Of a DNA stretch of 64,000 nt, positions 46,201-55,503 are shown piece after piece. The translations under genes were made by a program, and so were the position numbers. The stretch comes from Rosistilla carotiformis (GTDB lineage Bacteria; Planctomycetota; Planctomycetia; Pirellulales; Pirellulaceae), in NCBI RefSeq assembly GCF_007753095.1, contig NZ_CP036348.1, positions 682,001-746,000 on the forward strand, in the 5' to 3' direction. Numbering within the stretch: the first letter of the stretch is position 1; the number at the start of each line of letters is the position of its first letter. The notes beneath the pieces were generated by a model that saw only the letters and a list, made by a program, of their open reading frames with translations, was not told the origin of the DNA and did no database searches.

Positions 46201-47229
46201 CGTCGATTCCCGCTGCTCGCGTTCCTGCTTCAGCTTCGCTTCCAATGCATCGGTCTGCTGCCGCTTCGTCTCATCCGCCTGACGTAGGGCTTGCTGGTGT
46301 TGGTCCTTGATCTGTTGGGCGAGCGTTTGGGCCGCTTTGGTGGCACACTCCTGGCCATCTTTGACGACGGCGACCGCATCGGCGGCAGCCTGTTCGATGC
46401 CGGGATACCATTGCCGTGTGATCCGCTTCAGCCGCGGAGTGAAGATCGCAAAACAGAGGATCCCCACGACGATCGGCACGCCGAGCCCAGCGGCCAACCA
46501 CAGCGCCGGCGGTTGGGCTCCCATAAACAGCACGCCCAGAGACCAGACGATCAGCGACAACAGCATCACGATCGCCGGATAAACCGATTCGAGAAATCGG
46601 ACCGAAAAGTCATCCCCCAGCTGCGTCAGGTGTTCGTCGCAGTCGGCGGTCAATCGATCCAGCGTTTCGATCGCCTGATCGACCGAAGCTGGCGGTTGGT
46701 AAGATTCGGAGATCGCCGGCGGATCGTTCAATTGATGCAGCCGTTTCATCGCGATCTCGCGGCCCGTTTCCAGCCGTTGGTGGATCTCGTTCCAGGCGGC
46801 GGTCAACCGATTGGTATCGCGCGTCTTCTGCTGCGCGGGCAGCCCCTTTTTCGATTCGAAGACCTGCGTCGCCTGCTTTTTCGATTCGTCGCACCGCTGA
46901 CCAATCTCTTGAATCCCCTGGCGATGCCGGCGTTTGAATTCGACCTGCATCCGATTTAATTCGCTGCGCGCCTCGAGCACATTCCGCTCGTACGCCGACG
47001 TCACCATCTCGTCGGCCTGATCCCACCGCTTCAGCGACTCGCGCAGCACGGCCTCGGATTCCGCTTGCAGATGCTGTTTTTCCTGCAGTTGTTGCTGCAG
47101 CAATGCCGCCAAACGCTCGGCGTGCTGTGTCCCCAAACGTTCCCATTGCTCGACTCCATTGGCGCAGCGATCGGCCAAACCGCGCAGCAGCAGCCCTTGA
47201 CGCTTGGGGGTAAACAATCCTGTTGTCAT
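43246..47229 (-). CDS. Giant membrane-anchored FtsK/SpoIIIE-type ATPase with coiled coils
   Basis: A 1,327-residue protein. Layout: coiled coil (~30-210), two adjacent transmembrane helices (~217-237 and 243-264), a second coiled coil (~280-410), then three RecA-like segments. The first (~520-700) has a degenerate P-loop (CPGGSSEA). The second is a canonical FtsK/SpoIIIE domain with Walker A GKTGSGKS at 794-801 and Walker B LVVDEFQ near 898. The third (~1090-1290) is degenerate, with a VLVVIDP strand. A two-helix anchor plus three RecA-like units recalls EssC/EccC coupling ATPases of type VII secretion rather than chromosome-segregating FtsK, which has four helices and a gamma domain. It follows a small helical protein gene. 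Start at 47229 (MTTGLFTPKR). Transported substrate unknown. Confidence 0.85.
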   Translation of the reverse strand: MTTGLFTPKRQGLLLRGLADRCANGVEQWERLGTQHAERLAALLQQQLQEKQHLQAESEAVLRESLKRWDQADEMVTSAYERNVLEARSELNRMQVEFKRRHRQGIQEIGQRCDESKKQATQVFESKKGLPAQQKTRDTNRLTAAWNEIHQRLETGREIAMKRLHQLNDPPAISESYQPPASVDQAIETLDRLTADCDEHLTQLGDDFSVRFLESVYPAIVMLLSLIVWSLGVLFMGAQPPALWLAAGLGVPIVVGILCFAIFTPRLKRITRQWYPGIEQAAADAVAVVKDGQECATKAAQTLAQQIKDQHQQALRQADETKRQQTDALEAKLKQEREQRESTLRDRIAALENNYHDSFAGVENSHGSEFSDLSRAHKQRLADANTQRLAKREQLAAAQEAEDQSVAQRLRDGLRRGLGHIDTANAQMQQQHPDWESVVAGNLGTVSSLSLAPVGYLDVADYLRRSVEIAASKSEHDPAIAAHNGSAAIAGKDYVRHGLSIADTLPEPMPNRLPVALTATEHSGLLIDCPGGSSEAVIDLVRAVLWRLLAALPPGELKLTLLDPIGRGQTFASLMALSDHDPTLVGHRAWTQPNQIEARLAELTQHMEDVLQTYLRDNYETIDQYNAQAGAMAEPYRVVAAIGIPSGLTPAGYANLRVLLENGRRCGIITVLVRDPEAAWPHDFAALPMERLLHLQVDSQGRIRHTDPLLGELPFSPIQPPPNGMAAELVENIGRGALDGRRVEIPFDDVMPADLYNDGDASDGLDIPLGQQGAGRRLRMQLGEGVRQHMLVAGKTGSGKSTLLHTIITAGALKYSPDELHVYLLDFKKGVEFKLYADAKLPHARVIGIESEREFGQSVLERLDRELQRRGELFRASGVQEVGEYRRTSGQAMPRIMLVVDEFQELFIRDDRIAQDCTMLLDRLVRQGRSFGMHVILSSQSLAGAYSLPRNTLGQMAVRVALQCSESDALVILAEDNNAARLLSRPGEAIYNDAGGLVEGNQPFQVGWLDHNRHRDLLNGLAERYPEAETDYGPTVIFEGNRPARWSAAVAEAALVGDEKKPASVHDGFGGLLGEAVAIGPPVGLRLPAQPGRNVLMVCGDADLSRDVLGISIASLYGGAMAQGKTLRVVMLDGRRSGDDAHSAAEFAIASGVPVEHIKPRDAEAKLLELAELVAARNQMDAPEEEPPVLVVIDPLERFRDLRQEENSFSFSLDAAPKQSGGSALQNLLKDGSAAAVHAIVSCGSVETVGRWLSRQTQHDLEINILGRMSISDSSQLIDSPEAGRLSPASMLVYDDSSGRMEKFRVFDLPPAEAMQAWLESRTVGKN

Positions 47230-47421
47230 CGATCGGTGCTCTTTGAGATAGCAACACAGGGGGCGCAGCGTGGAGCCCACTGTTAAAGTTTACGCTCTAC
47301 ATCAGTGTACCGGTTTGCACCGACGCTAGCCAAACAGAGCGACCGCGTGTTTGTGTTCAGCCGAACCGGACGCTATCGCGTTGCGGCTGATACCGGCTGT
47401 TCAAACACTGCGTTGCCCTGG

Positions 47422-47673
47422 CTAGACGAAAAAATCGTTTTCCGATTCTTCGTCGCGTAATTCTTGAGAGACCCGCGCGGCGAAATCGCGAAATTCCGCG
47501 ATCGCTGCGGACGTTTGGCTCATCACACCCGGCAGCGGTTGCAGGTCTTCCTGTTCGAACTGCCGGCACTTCGCGTCGCGCCACTGATCTTTCGTCTGTT
47601 GCCAGACTTCGACAAACGACGTCCAGTCCTTTCGCATCCGAGAATCGATATCGTTGAGAAAGGCAGGATTCAT
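47422..47673 (-). CDS. Small helical protein paired with the FtsK-like ATPase (WXG100-like candidate)
   Basis: An 83-residue protein predicted as two helices (about 10-38 and 48-75) joined by a Pro-containing turn, DLQPLPGV. Helix 1 has WTSFVEVWQQTKDQW with regularly spaced aromatic residues; a KDQWRDAKCRQFE segment lies before the turn. Length and hairpin shape resemble WXG100/ESAT-6-like small substrates of type VII secretion, but a strict W-x-G motif is missing (WRD is present instead). It lies 192 bases upstream of the giant ATPase gene in the same direction. It could be a substrate, adaptor or regulator of that ATPase. Assignment is by size, fold and context only. Confidence 0.6.
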   Translation of the reverse strand: MNPAFLNDIDSRMRKDWTSFVEVWQQTKDQWRDAKCRQFEQEDLQPLPGVMSQTSAAIAEFRDFAARVSQELRDEESENDFFV

Positions 47674-47804
47674 GGCGACGAGGACCCGATCGAATCGATT
47701 TTGATTAGAAAAGTATCGCTGGCATTTTTTCAGGCGGCCAGCGAAGACGCCGTCCGGAGAGCGAAACTCTCCGGACCTATTGTACCCAGGCTTTCAGCGA
47801 ACGC

Positions 47805-49163
<1,359 letters not shown>

Positions 49164-49587
49164 GTTTGGGATTCCAAGGAGAGGCGGGATTGGAGAAAAC
49201 CGAAGTGAGGGAATCCCCATTGTCGCCCAGTCAGAATCGGATTTCCAGTAGCAAGCCAAGATCGCCAACGGTTTCCCCGATGTGGCCGCCGCATCCGCGG
49301 CTTCGTGCTGGACTGCGCGCCCGGGCGTGTTGCCCAGGCCGGCGCTTCGCTCGCGGGGCTCGCTGCGCTTGACCTGGGCTATGCAATGGATCGGAGCTTC
49401 GCCCCTCAGGCAGATGAAAGCGATGGAGCTGTCGCTTCGCCAAATCCAGAATCACGCCGTGGGTTCACAGGCTCAAGGTTCACAGGCCGGAGGCCGGCAC
49501 AGGAACTGCCGGCGGCGTAAGTCGCCGGAAGCCAAGGCGAACATTGAAGATGCAAGGCCGGAGGCCGATGCAAGACTCGACTCCAGC
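49164..49587. repeat. Intergenic region with palindromic repeats
   Basis: It holds a long palindrome at 49332-49379 (GCCCAGG ... CCTGGGC with inner GCGCTTCGCTCG/CGCTGCGC arms). A degraded family-1 unit lies at 49477-49530 (AGGCCGGAGGCCGGCAC, then CCGGCGGCGTAAGTCGCCGG), with a partial arm near 49555. No gene is supported. Confidence 0.75.
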
Positions 49588-51141
49588 TTATGAAAACTTA
49601 AAACTGAAGACGTCCGCGTCTTGGAGTTCGAATCGCAATCGGATTGGTTTGCCCGCCAGGGACGAGACGTCTTGCGTCTTGTTCCAGGTGACGGTTCTTG
49701 CGATCGTGTCGCCGAAGATCTCTGGGCAATCTTCCATCGCAAATCCGTCGATCGGCTTTCCCGCCTCGTCTTGAATCTCGATTCGAACCGTCCCCGCGGC
49801 TGAGGTTGCGAAGTTGAGTTCCAACTGTGTCCCTTCAAAGGTAAAGGGCTTGGTTACGAGCGAGCCCCCTTTCCAATCAGCCCGCGCCGATACAAATCCG
49901 TCCTGCCGCAAGGTGTACCGGCGGACCGATGTGGAATCGCCTTGCCAATAGCCTTCGGTGGCGTAGAGCGAGATGTCGTCGGGGGCCCCGTCGAGGTCCG
50001 ATTTGGTTTGCAGCATGCCCCAGAAGATAAAGTTGTCGCCGTAAACCCAAGAGTCTTTAGTGGAGGGGCCGGGCTGGATGAAGGCTTCACCCCAACGGGA
50101 AAAGCTCTCGCCGTCTCGACTGGTCATAAACGCAGCATCGGTCACCGTGGTGCCGAAACGAGGATGTTGCTTAGCACGATACTCACGCTCTTCAAGCCCC
50201 GGCAATTGTTTCATCGATGGCGACCAACCGCGGTCGACATAACGCATTGGAAAGCCCATGAAAATGTGGGGCGCTCGGTAATAGGGCTGGATCTGATTCG
50301 TATACAACGCCTGTTCGGGGGCGCCGGGGTATTCGAGCCATTGCGGTTCGGGGAAACGACTCGGATCGGTCGATGTCGCCGTCATGATGCCCCGTACGCC
50401 CTCGTCGAATTGACGGTGGTACTCGCGATAAACCTTCCCCACCGAATCCCAAAACATGAGGTTCTGGGAATCGAAGGCACCGATGGTGGTAAAGGGTTTC
50501 TTGCTCTTTAAACGAAAACGGACACCATCGGCAGAGACCATCAGATACAGTCCCCTAGGTTTCGTTCCATAGATCACGATCTTATATCGTTCCTCCTCGG
50601 GACAATCGGGATTGGTGTCTTTGAAAGTGGCTGTGTGGGCGGGGCTGCCACCGATCTCAGCGACCAGCTTGGCGTCGAGGATCAAGTTGTTCTTCGTCGA
50701 TCCTTCAAACTCGACGATGTCCAGTTCGGGCCGCGTCCAGTTGATGCCGTCGTGACTCTCGGCCAGGCACAACGTCTCCCACGAGTTCTTCTGCTTCTCG
50801 TAGGCTTTCGACGCAGTATGGTGACCGCCGCGGTAGTACATTCGGAAACGGTCGCCGTCGCGGAAGACGCTCTGATAGGCACTTCCGTTTCCCTCCCACG
50901 GCGCGTCGGTGCGAAAGACGATCTCACGCCGTTGCGGGCGGTTCAATTCGAGCCGGACGCCGTCGAGTCGCTCGATGAGATAATCATCGACGAACAGTTC
51001 ACGTCGCGAACCAATTTCGATCGGATTCGATTTAACGTTCCCCGGTTGGTCAGCGCTCGCCTTCGGTCCCACTCCCGCGTGACCGGTCGCTGCGATGCCC
51101 AGTACTGCCGCCGTCTTCATCCAATCGCGTCGCGTATGCAT
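49588..51141 (-). CDS. Exported beta-propeller protein, glycoside hydrolase GH43/GH130-like
   Basis: A 517-residue protein. The N-terminus HTRRDWMKTAAVLGIAA looks like a Tat or Sec signal. The start at 51141 is preferred over 51156 because GGAAAAG lies six bases before it. The body looks like a five-bladed glycosidase propeller: RELFVDDYLIERLDGV, FRDGDRFRMYYRGGH, CLAESHDGINWTRPEL, DSQNLMFWDSVGKVY, and VYGDNFIFWG. A C-terminal jelly-roll-like segment (~400-517) follows. These words occur in planctomycete proteins annotated as hypothetical or GH-like; catalytic acids cannot be fixed. It probably acts on oligosaccharides outside the cytoplasm together with neighbouring DUF1080 proteins. Confidence 0.78.
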   Translation of the reverse strand: MHTRRDWMKTAAVLGIAATGHAGVGPKASADQPGNVKSNPIEIGSRRELFVDDYLIERLDGVRLELNRPQRREIVFRTDAPWEGNGSAYQSVFRDGDRFRMYYRGGHHTASKAYEKQKNSWETLCLAESHDGINWTRPELDIVEFEGSTKNNLILDAKLVAEIGGSPAHTATFKDTNPDCPEEERYKIVIYGTKPRGLYLMVSADGVRFRLKSKKPFTTIGAFDSQNLMFWDSVGKVYREYHRQFDEGVRGIMTATSTDPSRFPEPQWLEYPGAPEQALYTNQIQPYYRAPHIFMGFPMRYVDRGWSPSMKQLPGLEEREYRAKQHPRFGTTVTDAAFMTSRDGESFSRWGEAFIQPGPSTKDSWVYGDNFIFWGMLQTKSDLDGAPDDISLYATEGYWQGDSTSVRRYTLRQDGFVSARADWKGGSLVTKPFTFEGTQLELNFATSAAGTVRIEIQDEAGKPIDGFAMEDCPEIFGDTIARTVTWNKTQDVSSLAGKPIRLRFELQDADVFSFKFS

Positions 51142-51270
51142 TTTGGTCTTTTCCATTCAAAGGGTGCGGAAGTCGATGTGAACTAAGTTCGTCCGGGCGT
51201 CGATCGCTCGATTATACAAGTCCCGGGAGGGGATTAAGTGACTTATGTCTTCTGTCGGCGTCACTGCCAT

Positions 51271-52107
51271 CTAAAGGTTTTGCAGAGCCTTAAATGCAAA
51301 CTCAAGAGCCTGCTTTGTGTCGTCGTAGGTGGTGCTGTGGCCTCCTTCGGGACGATGAAGACTGAGGACGTGGCGATTCGTATGTTGAACTTTTTCAACC
51401 AGTCGCAGCACGCTGTCAGCCGGCACGATCTCGTCACCGCCGCCGGTTGTTACCGCCAGTGGCATCGTGAATCGGTCGGGAGCAAATTCGGCGCTACGCC
51501 GACGGTATTCGTCGGGGATCTGTTGTTTTGTGCCGCCATAAGATTCCGCGATCGCATCGAGGAACCGCTCGTATTCGACAAGGTTTGCTGTTCCGTTCAG
51601 GGAGACAACGGCATCGATCAGGTGGGAATGCAAGGCCGTAAACGTTAACGCTCCCGTTCCTCCCATCGAACCACCGCACAGGATCACACGCCCGATACGA
51701 AACTCACCTTTCATCGATTCGATGATCTGCACCACATCCGCTTCGGCCTTCGGTCCCATCCAAGAAGTCTTGGCTCGATAGTCGGGCGAGACTAGCAACG
51801 CACCGGTGTTTGCCGCCACATCGCGAACCGCTCGGCACTCGCCGCGATTCTGCCGAACGAACTGCCAGCGATCGGAACCGTGACCATGCAAAGCAATGAT
51901 TAAGTCGACACGTTGATCGGAGCTGAACGCGTCGGGCGTGACGAGGACGTATCGCTGTTCGGAGCCATCACATGTGGCGATGAACGTGTGGTCTTCAACC
52001 GTCGCCGCGCTGAGGTTGCCCAACGCCAGAAAGGAGATAAACGCTGTGCAACACCCAACGGTCGCCGCTCGTAACACTACCCCGTTTAATGGAAATCGCG
52101 TCAGCAT
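51271..52107 (-). CDS. Exported alpha/beta-hydrolase esterase
   Basis: A ~278-residue alpha/beta hydrolase with a signal peptide (residues ~1-34, ending NLSAA). The oxyanion region is LIIALHGHGSD. The nucleophile elbow is GGSMGG with Ser147, GGGDEIVPAD supplies the acid, and EGGHSTTY contains the catalytic His. The fold resembles carbohydrate esterases and poly(3-hydroxybutyrate) depolymerase-like (LpqC/ferulic-acid-esterase) enzymes. Alternative starts exist at 52125 and 52152. It lies between the GH-like gene and the sialidase in the same direction with short gaps, fitting deacylation of glycans before cleavage. Confidence 0.85.
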   Translation of the reverse strand: MLTRFPLNGVVLRAATVGCCTAFISFLALGNLSAATVEDHTFIATCDGSEQRYVLVTPDAFSSDQRVDLIIALHGHGSDRWQFVRQNRGECRAVRDVAANTGALLVSPDYRAKTSWMGPKAEADVVQIIESMKGEFRIGRVILCGGSMGGTGALTFTALHSHLIDAVVSLNGTANLVEYERFLDAIAESYGGTKQQIPDEYRRRSAEFAPDRFTMPLAVTTGGGDEIVPADSVLRLVEKVQHTNRHVLSLHRPEGGHSTTYDDTKQALEFAFKALQNL

Positions 52108-52245
52108 AATGGGATCGCAGGGCATGGGGCGGGAAGCAAACGACACTTCCAAGAAATGTGTAGTCCGAATCGTTTCCTGGTGCTACGGATGTCTTAGACG
52201 AGAGGCTTCGATAGAGAATCAAAGCCTCTCGATCGGACTGCAACG

Positions 52246-53433
52246 CTACTTCGAAGATTCAGCCGTTTCGTACAACCAAGTCACTGGAAAGCGAGTGATC
52301 TGGAAAGAATTCAACCGTGGGAATTCACAGTGCCCAAGCACCACCTGCTCCCCCACAAATGCCATGGCTGTATAGCAGTACCATCCGTCGGGATCGGTGC
52401 CGATATTCTTGACGTTCTTCCATGTGACACCGTCGTCGCTGGAGATCGCTGCGGTGAAAGGTCGACGGCCGATCGGCTTCTTTTTTGCCAGCGGATCGTC
52501 TCCGTTGTTCCAAACCAGCAACAGATCGCCTGTCGAAGGAATGCGTTCGATCGTCGCGGGGGAGGGGGACGGTTGAGGGATGTTCGAACGTTCTAATTCG
52601 GTCCATGTTTCGCCGCCATCGGATGAATAGGTCACCAATTGGCAGTCCTGGCTGCGGCACAGCATCATGACTCGACCATCCTTGAGTTCGACGACTGCAG
52701 GTTCCTGAGCCAACAGTTTGGATTCCAACGTGCTGCGCGAGGAACGCCAGGTCTTGCCAAGATCGTCCGACAGATAGCAATGGATCTGTGCGGAGTTTCG
52801 CCATCCGGGCCATCCCGTTTGGTAGTGCGTTGCGACAGGGGCAACCAGACGTCCACTTTTGAGTTGGATCACGCGATCGTTATTCAGCACGCGGTAGGCG
52901 GGTTCATCCGCAGGTGTCACTTCAACGGGCTCCGACCACGTTTTTGCCTCGTCCTCACTGACCTGCATCAAGATCGTATCCAAGAAGGGATACTTCGCCG
53001 TCTCCGGACTTTTATACTTGCGGATGTAGAACAACGCGATTCGGCCATCCTGCAGCCTTAACAAGGATACCGACATCAAATTGGCATCTCCGTCGCCTCG
53101 CGCGATGACCGATTCATCCTCTTGGGTCCATGTCTTCCCCTGGTCGTCCGAATATCGGGCAACCAGTTCAGCCGCCGCGTGGTCGCTGCGGCCGACGAAC
53201 TTGGTGTAGATCAGCATCAGCCTGCCGTCGTTTAGGCGAATGAAATCGCCTTCGCTGTTTCGATCGTTCCCCGGACGGGGAGAAATTCGCATCGGTTTCT
53301 CAACCCCCGCAGCCACTCCTTGTGGCACAGCAGCTTCCGCCTGGGCCAGCAAAGATTCACAACAGGCAATCGAGATTGCACTCCAGGCGAACATCGCCAC
53401 GGTTTTCTTGAACAGAACTTGTATCACTCGCAT
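52246..53433 (-). CDS. Exported sialidase-family (BNR-repeat) protein
   Basis: A 395-residue protein with a signal peptide (~residues 1-33). At least four Asp-box (BNR) motifs S-x-D-x-G-x-T-W are present: SDDQGKTW, SDDLGKTW, SSDGGETW and SSDDGVTW, which define a six-bladed neuraminidase-like propeller. Family features such as GDFIRLNDGRLMLIY and VELKDGRVMMLCR are also present. Many such proteins are exo-sialidases, but planctomycete homologues may target other sugars; no Arg triad can be fixed with certainty. It is 13 bases from the DUF1080-esterase fusion gene upstream, so the two are probably in one operon. Confidence 0.9.
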   Translation of the reverse strand: MRVIQVLFKKTVAMFAWSAISIACCESLLAQAEAAVPQGVAAGVEKPMRISPRPGNDRNSEGDFIRLNDGRLMLIYTKFVGRSDHAAAELVARYSDDQGKTWTQEDESVIARGDGDANLMSVSLLRLQDGRIALFYIRKYKSPETAKYPFLDTILMQVSEDEAKTWSEPVEVTPADEPAYRVLNNDRVIQLKSGRLVAPVATHYQTGWPGWRNSAQIHCYLSDDLGKTWRSSRSTLESKLLAQEPAVVELKDGRVMMLCRSQDCQLVTYSSDGGETWTELERSNIPQPSPSPATIERIPSTGDLLLVWNNGDDPLAKKKPIGRRPFTAAISSDDGVTWKNVKNIGTDPDGWYCYTAMAFVGEQVVLGHCEFPRLNSFQITRFPVTWLYETAESSK

Positions 53434-53446
53434 CTCAAGTTTCCAG

Positions 53447-55069
53447 TTATGAGTTAGGCTGCTTCAATTTCCAAATCAGATAGTCGGTCGTCGTGGGATG
53501 TTCAACATCCTTGGCGCCGGGGTAGACCAGTTCGCAATCGACGCCCGCTTGTTCGCAGTGTTCTTGCAATTTCACGCCAAAGTTGGCGGTGTGGGTCGGA
53601 TCCTTTTGCTTCTCGCCCAGTGCCGGAGCCGACGAATAGCTGAGATAGACGGGTGGATCATCGGAGCTGACCAACGCATAAGGCGAATACTCAGCAATCC
53701 ACGGCAGGATCGTGTCGCGTTTCGCTAGAAACTCATCAAATGCGGACAGCTTCTTTTCGGGGTCACCATCGAAACCAAATGCATGCCCGCCATAGCGACT
53801 GTTGGGAGTCCACTCTTTCATATGCTTCGGATCCAACGTGGTTTGAGCGCCGGTGACGGCGGCACACCACAACCGTGTCGATTCGCGTGCCACGGGATCC
53901 TCGCTGTCGGGATCCGCCATGTCCGGGTGAAATGCTAACCATAGACTCGAGCACGCTCCGGCCGATCCACCCGATGCACCGATCCGCTGTTTGTCGAGAT
54001 TCCAATCGGCAGCCTTGCTGCGGACAAACTGCAACGCACGGGCGACATCACCGAGCGGTCCTTGGACAGGCGGCATGACACCATCGGCCGTTGCTTCATC
54101 CACAAATCGATATTCCACCGAAACGACCGAAATGCCTTCTTTCAGAATGTTTGGCAACATCCCCGACAGTCCGCTTAAGCGTCCACCGTTTCTCCAGCCC
54201 CCGCCATGAATGAAAAACAGAACGGGGGTCGGTCTGTCCGACTCGGCTTGCCAGAAATGGAGCACCTGTTTGAGATGCGGCCCGTAGGAGACGTCGTATT
54301 GGGTTGGTTGAGGCAGCGGACGGTACGCTGCCAGAATTTTTTCACTCTGCTGATCGTTGATCTCCCGAACAAATATGTTGCGCCAGCGGATCTCACCGCC
54401 ATGAGTTTGCAACATGATCGGCCCTTTGGCGGGCAAGGGTTGCGAACGATCCCAGAAGTTCTCCATCACCGCCCCTTCGACCACAGCTCGCGAGTTGAGC
54501 CAGACCCAGGTGCGGTCGCCGACTTGACGAACCCTTACTTGATTCCATTGGCCAAACGGCTTATCGGCACGCATGATCGGATCGCGTCCCAAGGTTCCGG
54601 GGGTGTTGTTAAACAATCCTCCCGAACCTTGATGAGGTTTTCGGTCGGGTCGCTTCAAGTTGTAGGGTTGGTTCCAATCCCAAATCTGAACTTGTGGCGT
54701 TCCCCGCAAATAGATGCCGCTATCGGCTTTCGGGACGGTTTTGTATTCGAGCAGCAAATCGATGTTGCCAAACTCTTCTTCGGTCGTTGCGTAGGGACCG
54801 TGCCCGTCGTTCACCAGTTCTCCGTTTTCTACGGTCCAATGTTCGGAGAACTCCGCTCGCTGCTTGCGCAGATTTTCGGCTTTCTCTTCACCGGTAAGCT
54901 TTGCCGACGCGTGCGGATTCCACCCGTACCATCCCGAAAGATCTTTGCCGTTGAGAATCGCCCGATAGCCCTTCGGTGGCTCGGGCTCCACGGCATCGCA
55001 AAGCGGTGCAAATGACAGACAGGCCAGGGCAACCAACGAAGGTGCCCAGGGTTTCATAACATGCAGCAT
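53447..55069 (-). CDS. DUF1080 (3-keto-disaccharide hydrolase) fused to an alpha/beta-hydrolase
   Basis: A 540-residue exported protein with a signal peptide (~1-26). Residues ~30-240 are a DUF1080 jelly-roll: GYRAILNGKDLSGWYGW, HWTVENGELVNDGHG, GNIDLLLEYK, SGIYLRGTPQVQIWD, and WNQVRVRQVGDRTWVWLN. Residues ~255-540 are an alpha/beta-hydrolase of the HSL/BD-FAE-like type with the oxyanion HGGG at 288-291 and Ser369 in GASGGSAGAC. DUF1080 proteins are lyases/hydrolases of 3-keto-glycosides; the fused esterase would remove acyl groups. Each part normally occurs alone, so the fusion links the two steps. GGAAG lies before the ATG at 55069. The sialidase gene follows after 13 bases. Confidence 0.9.
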   Translation of the reverse strand: MLHVMKPWAPSLVALACLSFAPLCDAVEPEPPKGYRAILNGKDLSGWYGWNPHASAKLTGEEKAENLRKQRAEFSEHWTVENGELVNDGHGPYATTEEEFGNIDLLLEYKTVPKADSGIYLRGTPQVQIWDWNQPYNLKRPDRKPHQGSGGLFNNTPGTLGRDPIMRADKPFGQWNQVRVRQVGDRTWVWLNSRAVVEGAVMENFWDRSQPLPAKGPIMLQTHGGEIRWRNIFVREINDQQSEKILAAYRPLPQPTQYDVSYGPHLKQVLHFWQAESDRPTPVLFFIHGGGWRNGGRLSGLSGMLPNILKEGISVVSVEYRFVDEATADGVMPPVQGPLGDVARALQFVRSKAADWNLDKQRIGASGGSAGACSSLWLAFHPDMADPDSEDPVARESTRLWCAAVTGAQTTLDPKHMKEWTPNSRYGGHAFGFDGDPEKKLSAFDEFLAKRDTILPWIAEYSPYALVSSDDPPVYLSYSSAPALGEKQKDPTHTANFGVKLQEHCEQAGVDCELVYPGAKDVEHPTTTDYLIWKLKQPNS

Positions 55070-55503
55070 GATACGCTTCCAAGGTGGGAATAGGATTCGG
55101 TTCGTAGCCGGAGCTGCAGGGCGAAGCAGTTTTTCGACTGGAGGTGTCGGCCGGCACGCATTAGCGTCCTGTTACCTAAAGGAACGGACGCCAATGCGTG
55201 CGGGCTGACTTGCGCTGACACAAGACTGATTCGCCCTGACGGGAGTTGGCAAGCTCCGAACGCGAGGCGGGGACCATCAATATAGTCTCTCGCACGCTCG
55301 GAAGACACAACCGTTTTGAGAATGTGTTTTTCGGTTGTTGCAGACAACCATGAAACACTGGATGATTGAATTCCGAGGGTTGTTGAATGCTTTGACGACC
55401 GACACAATCGTGGCGGTCGCTGCGACGGAGTCGAACTGAAGCAGCGACGACCTTCTCCCTCCCCCTCCTCCCGCCAATCCGTCACATCTGACGAGGACAA
55501 TCG
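55070..55503. other. Divergent intergenic region with a palindromic repeat
   Basis: About 430 bases between the DUF1080-esterase gene and the LamG protein gene, which diverge. It includes the palindrome at 55155-55200 and should hold two promoters; no clear boxes stand out. Confidence 0.55.
55155..55200. repeat. Palindromic element CACGCATTAGCGTCC
   Basis: Arms CACGCATTAGCGTCC and GGACGCCAATGCGTG pair with one mismatch over 15 bases around TGTTACCTAAAGGAAC. It is an intergenic palindrome different from the other repeat families. Confidence 0.75.

Noticed and set aside
43246-47229. Chromosome-segregation FtsK as identity of the giant ATPase.
   Set aside because: It has two instead of four membrane helices, long coiled coils, extra RecA-like units and no recognisable gamma DNA-reading domain.
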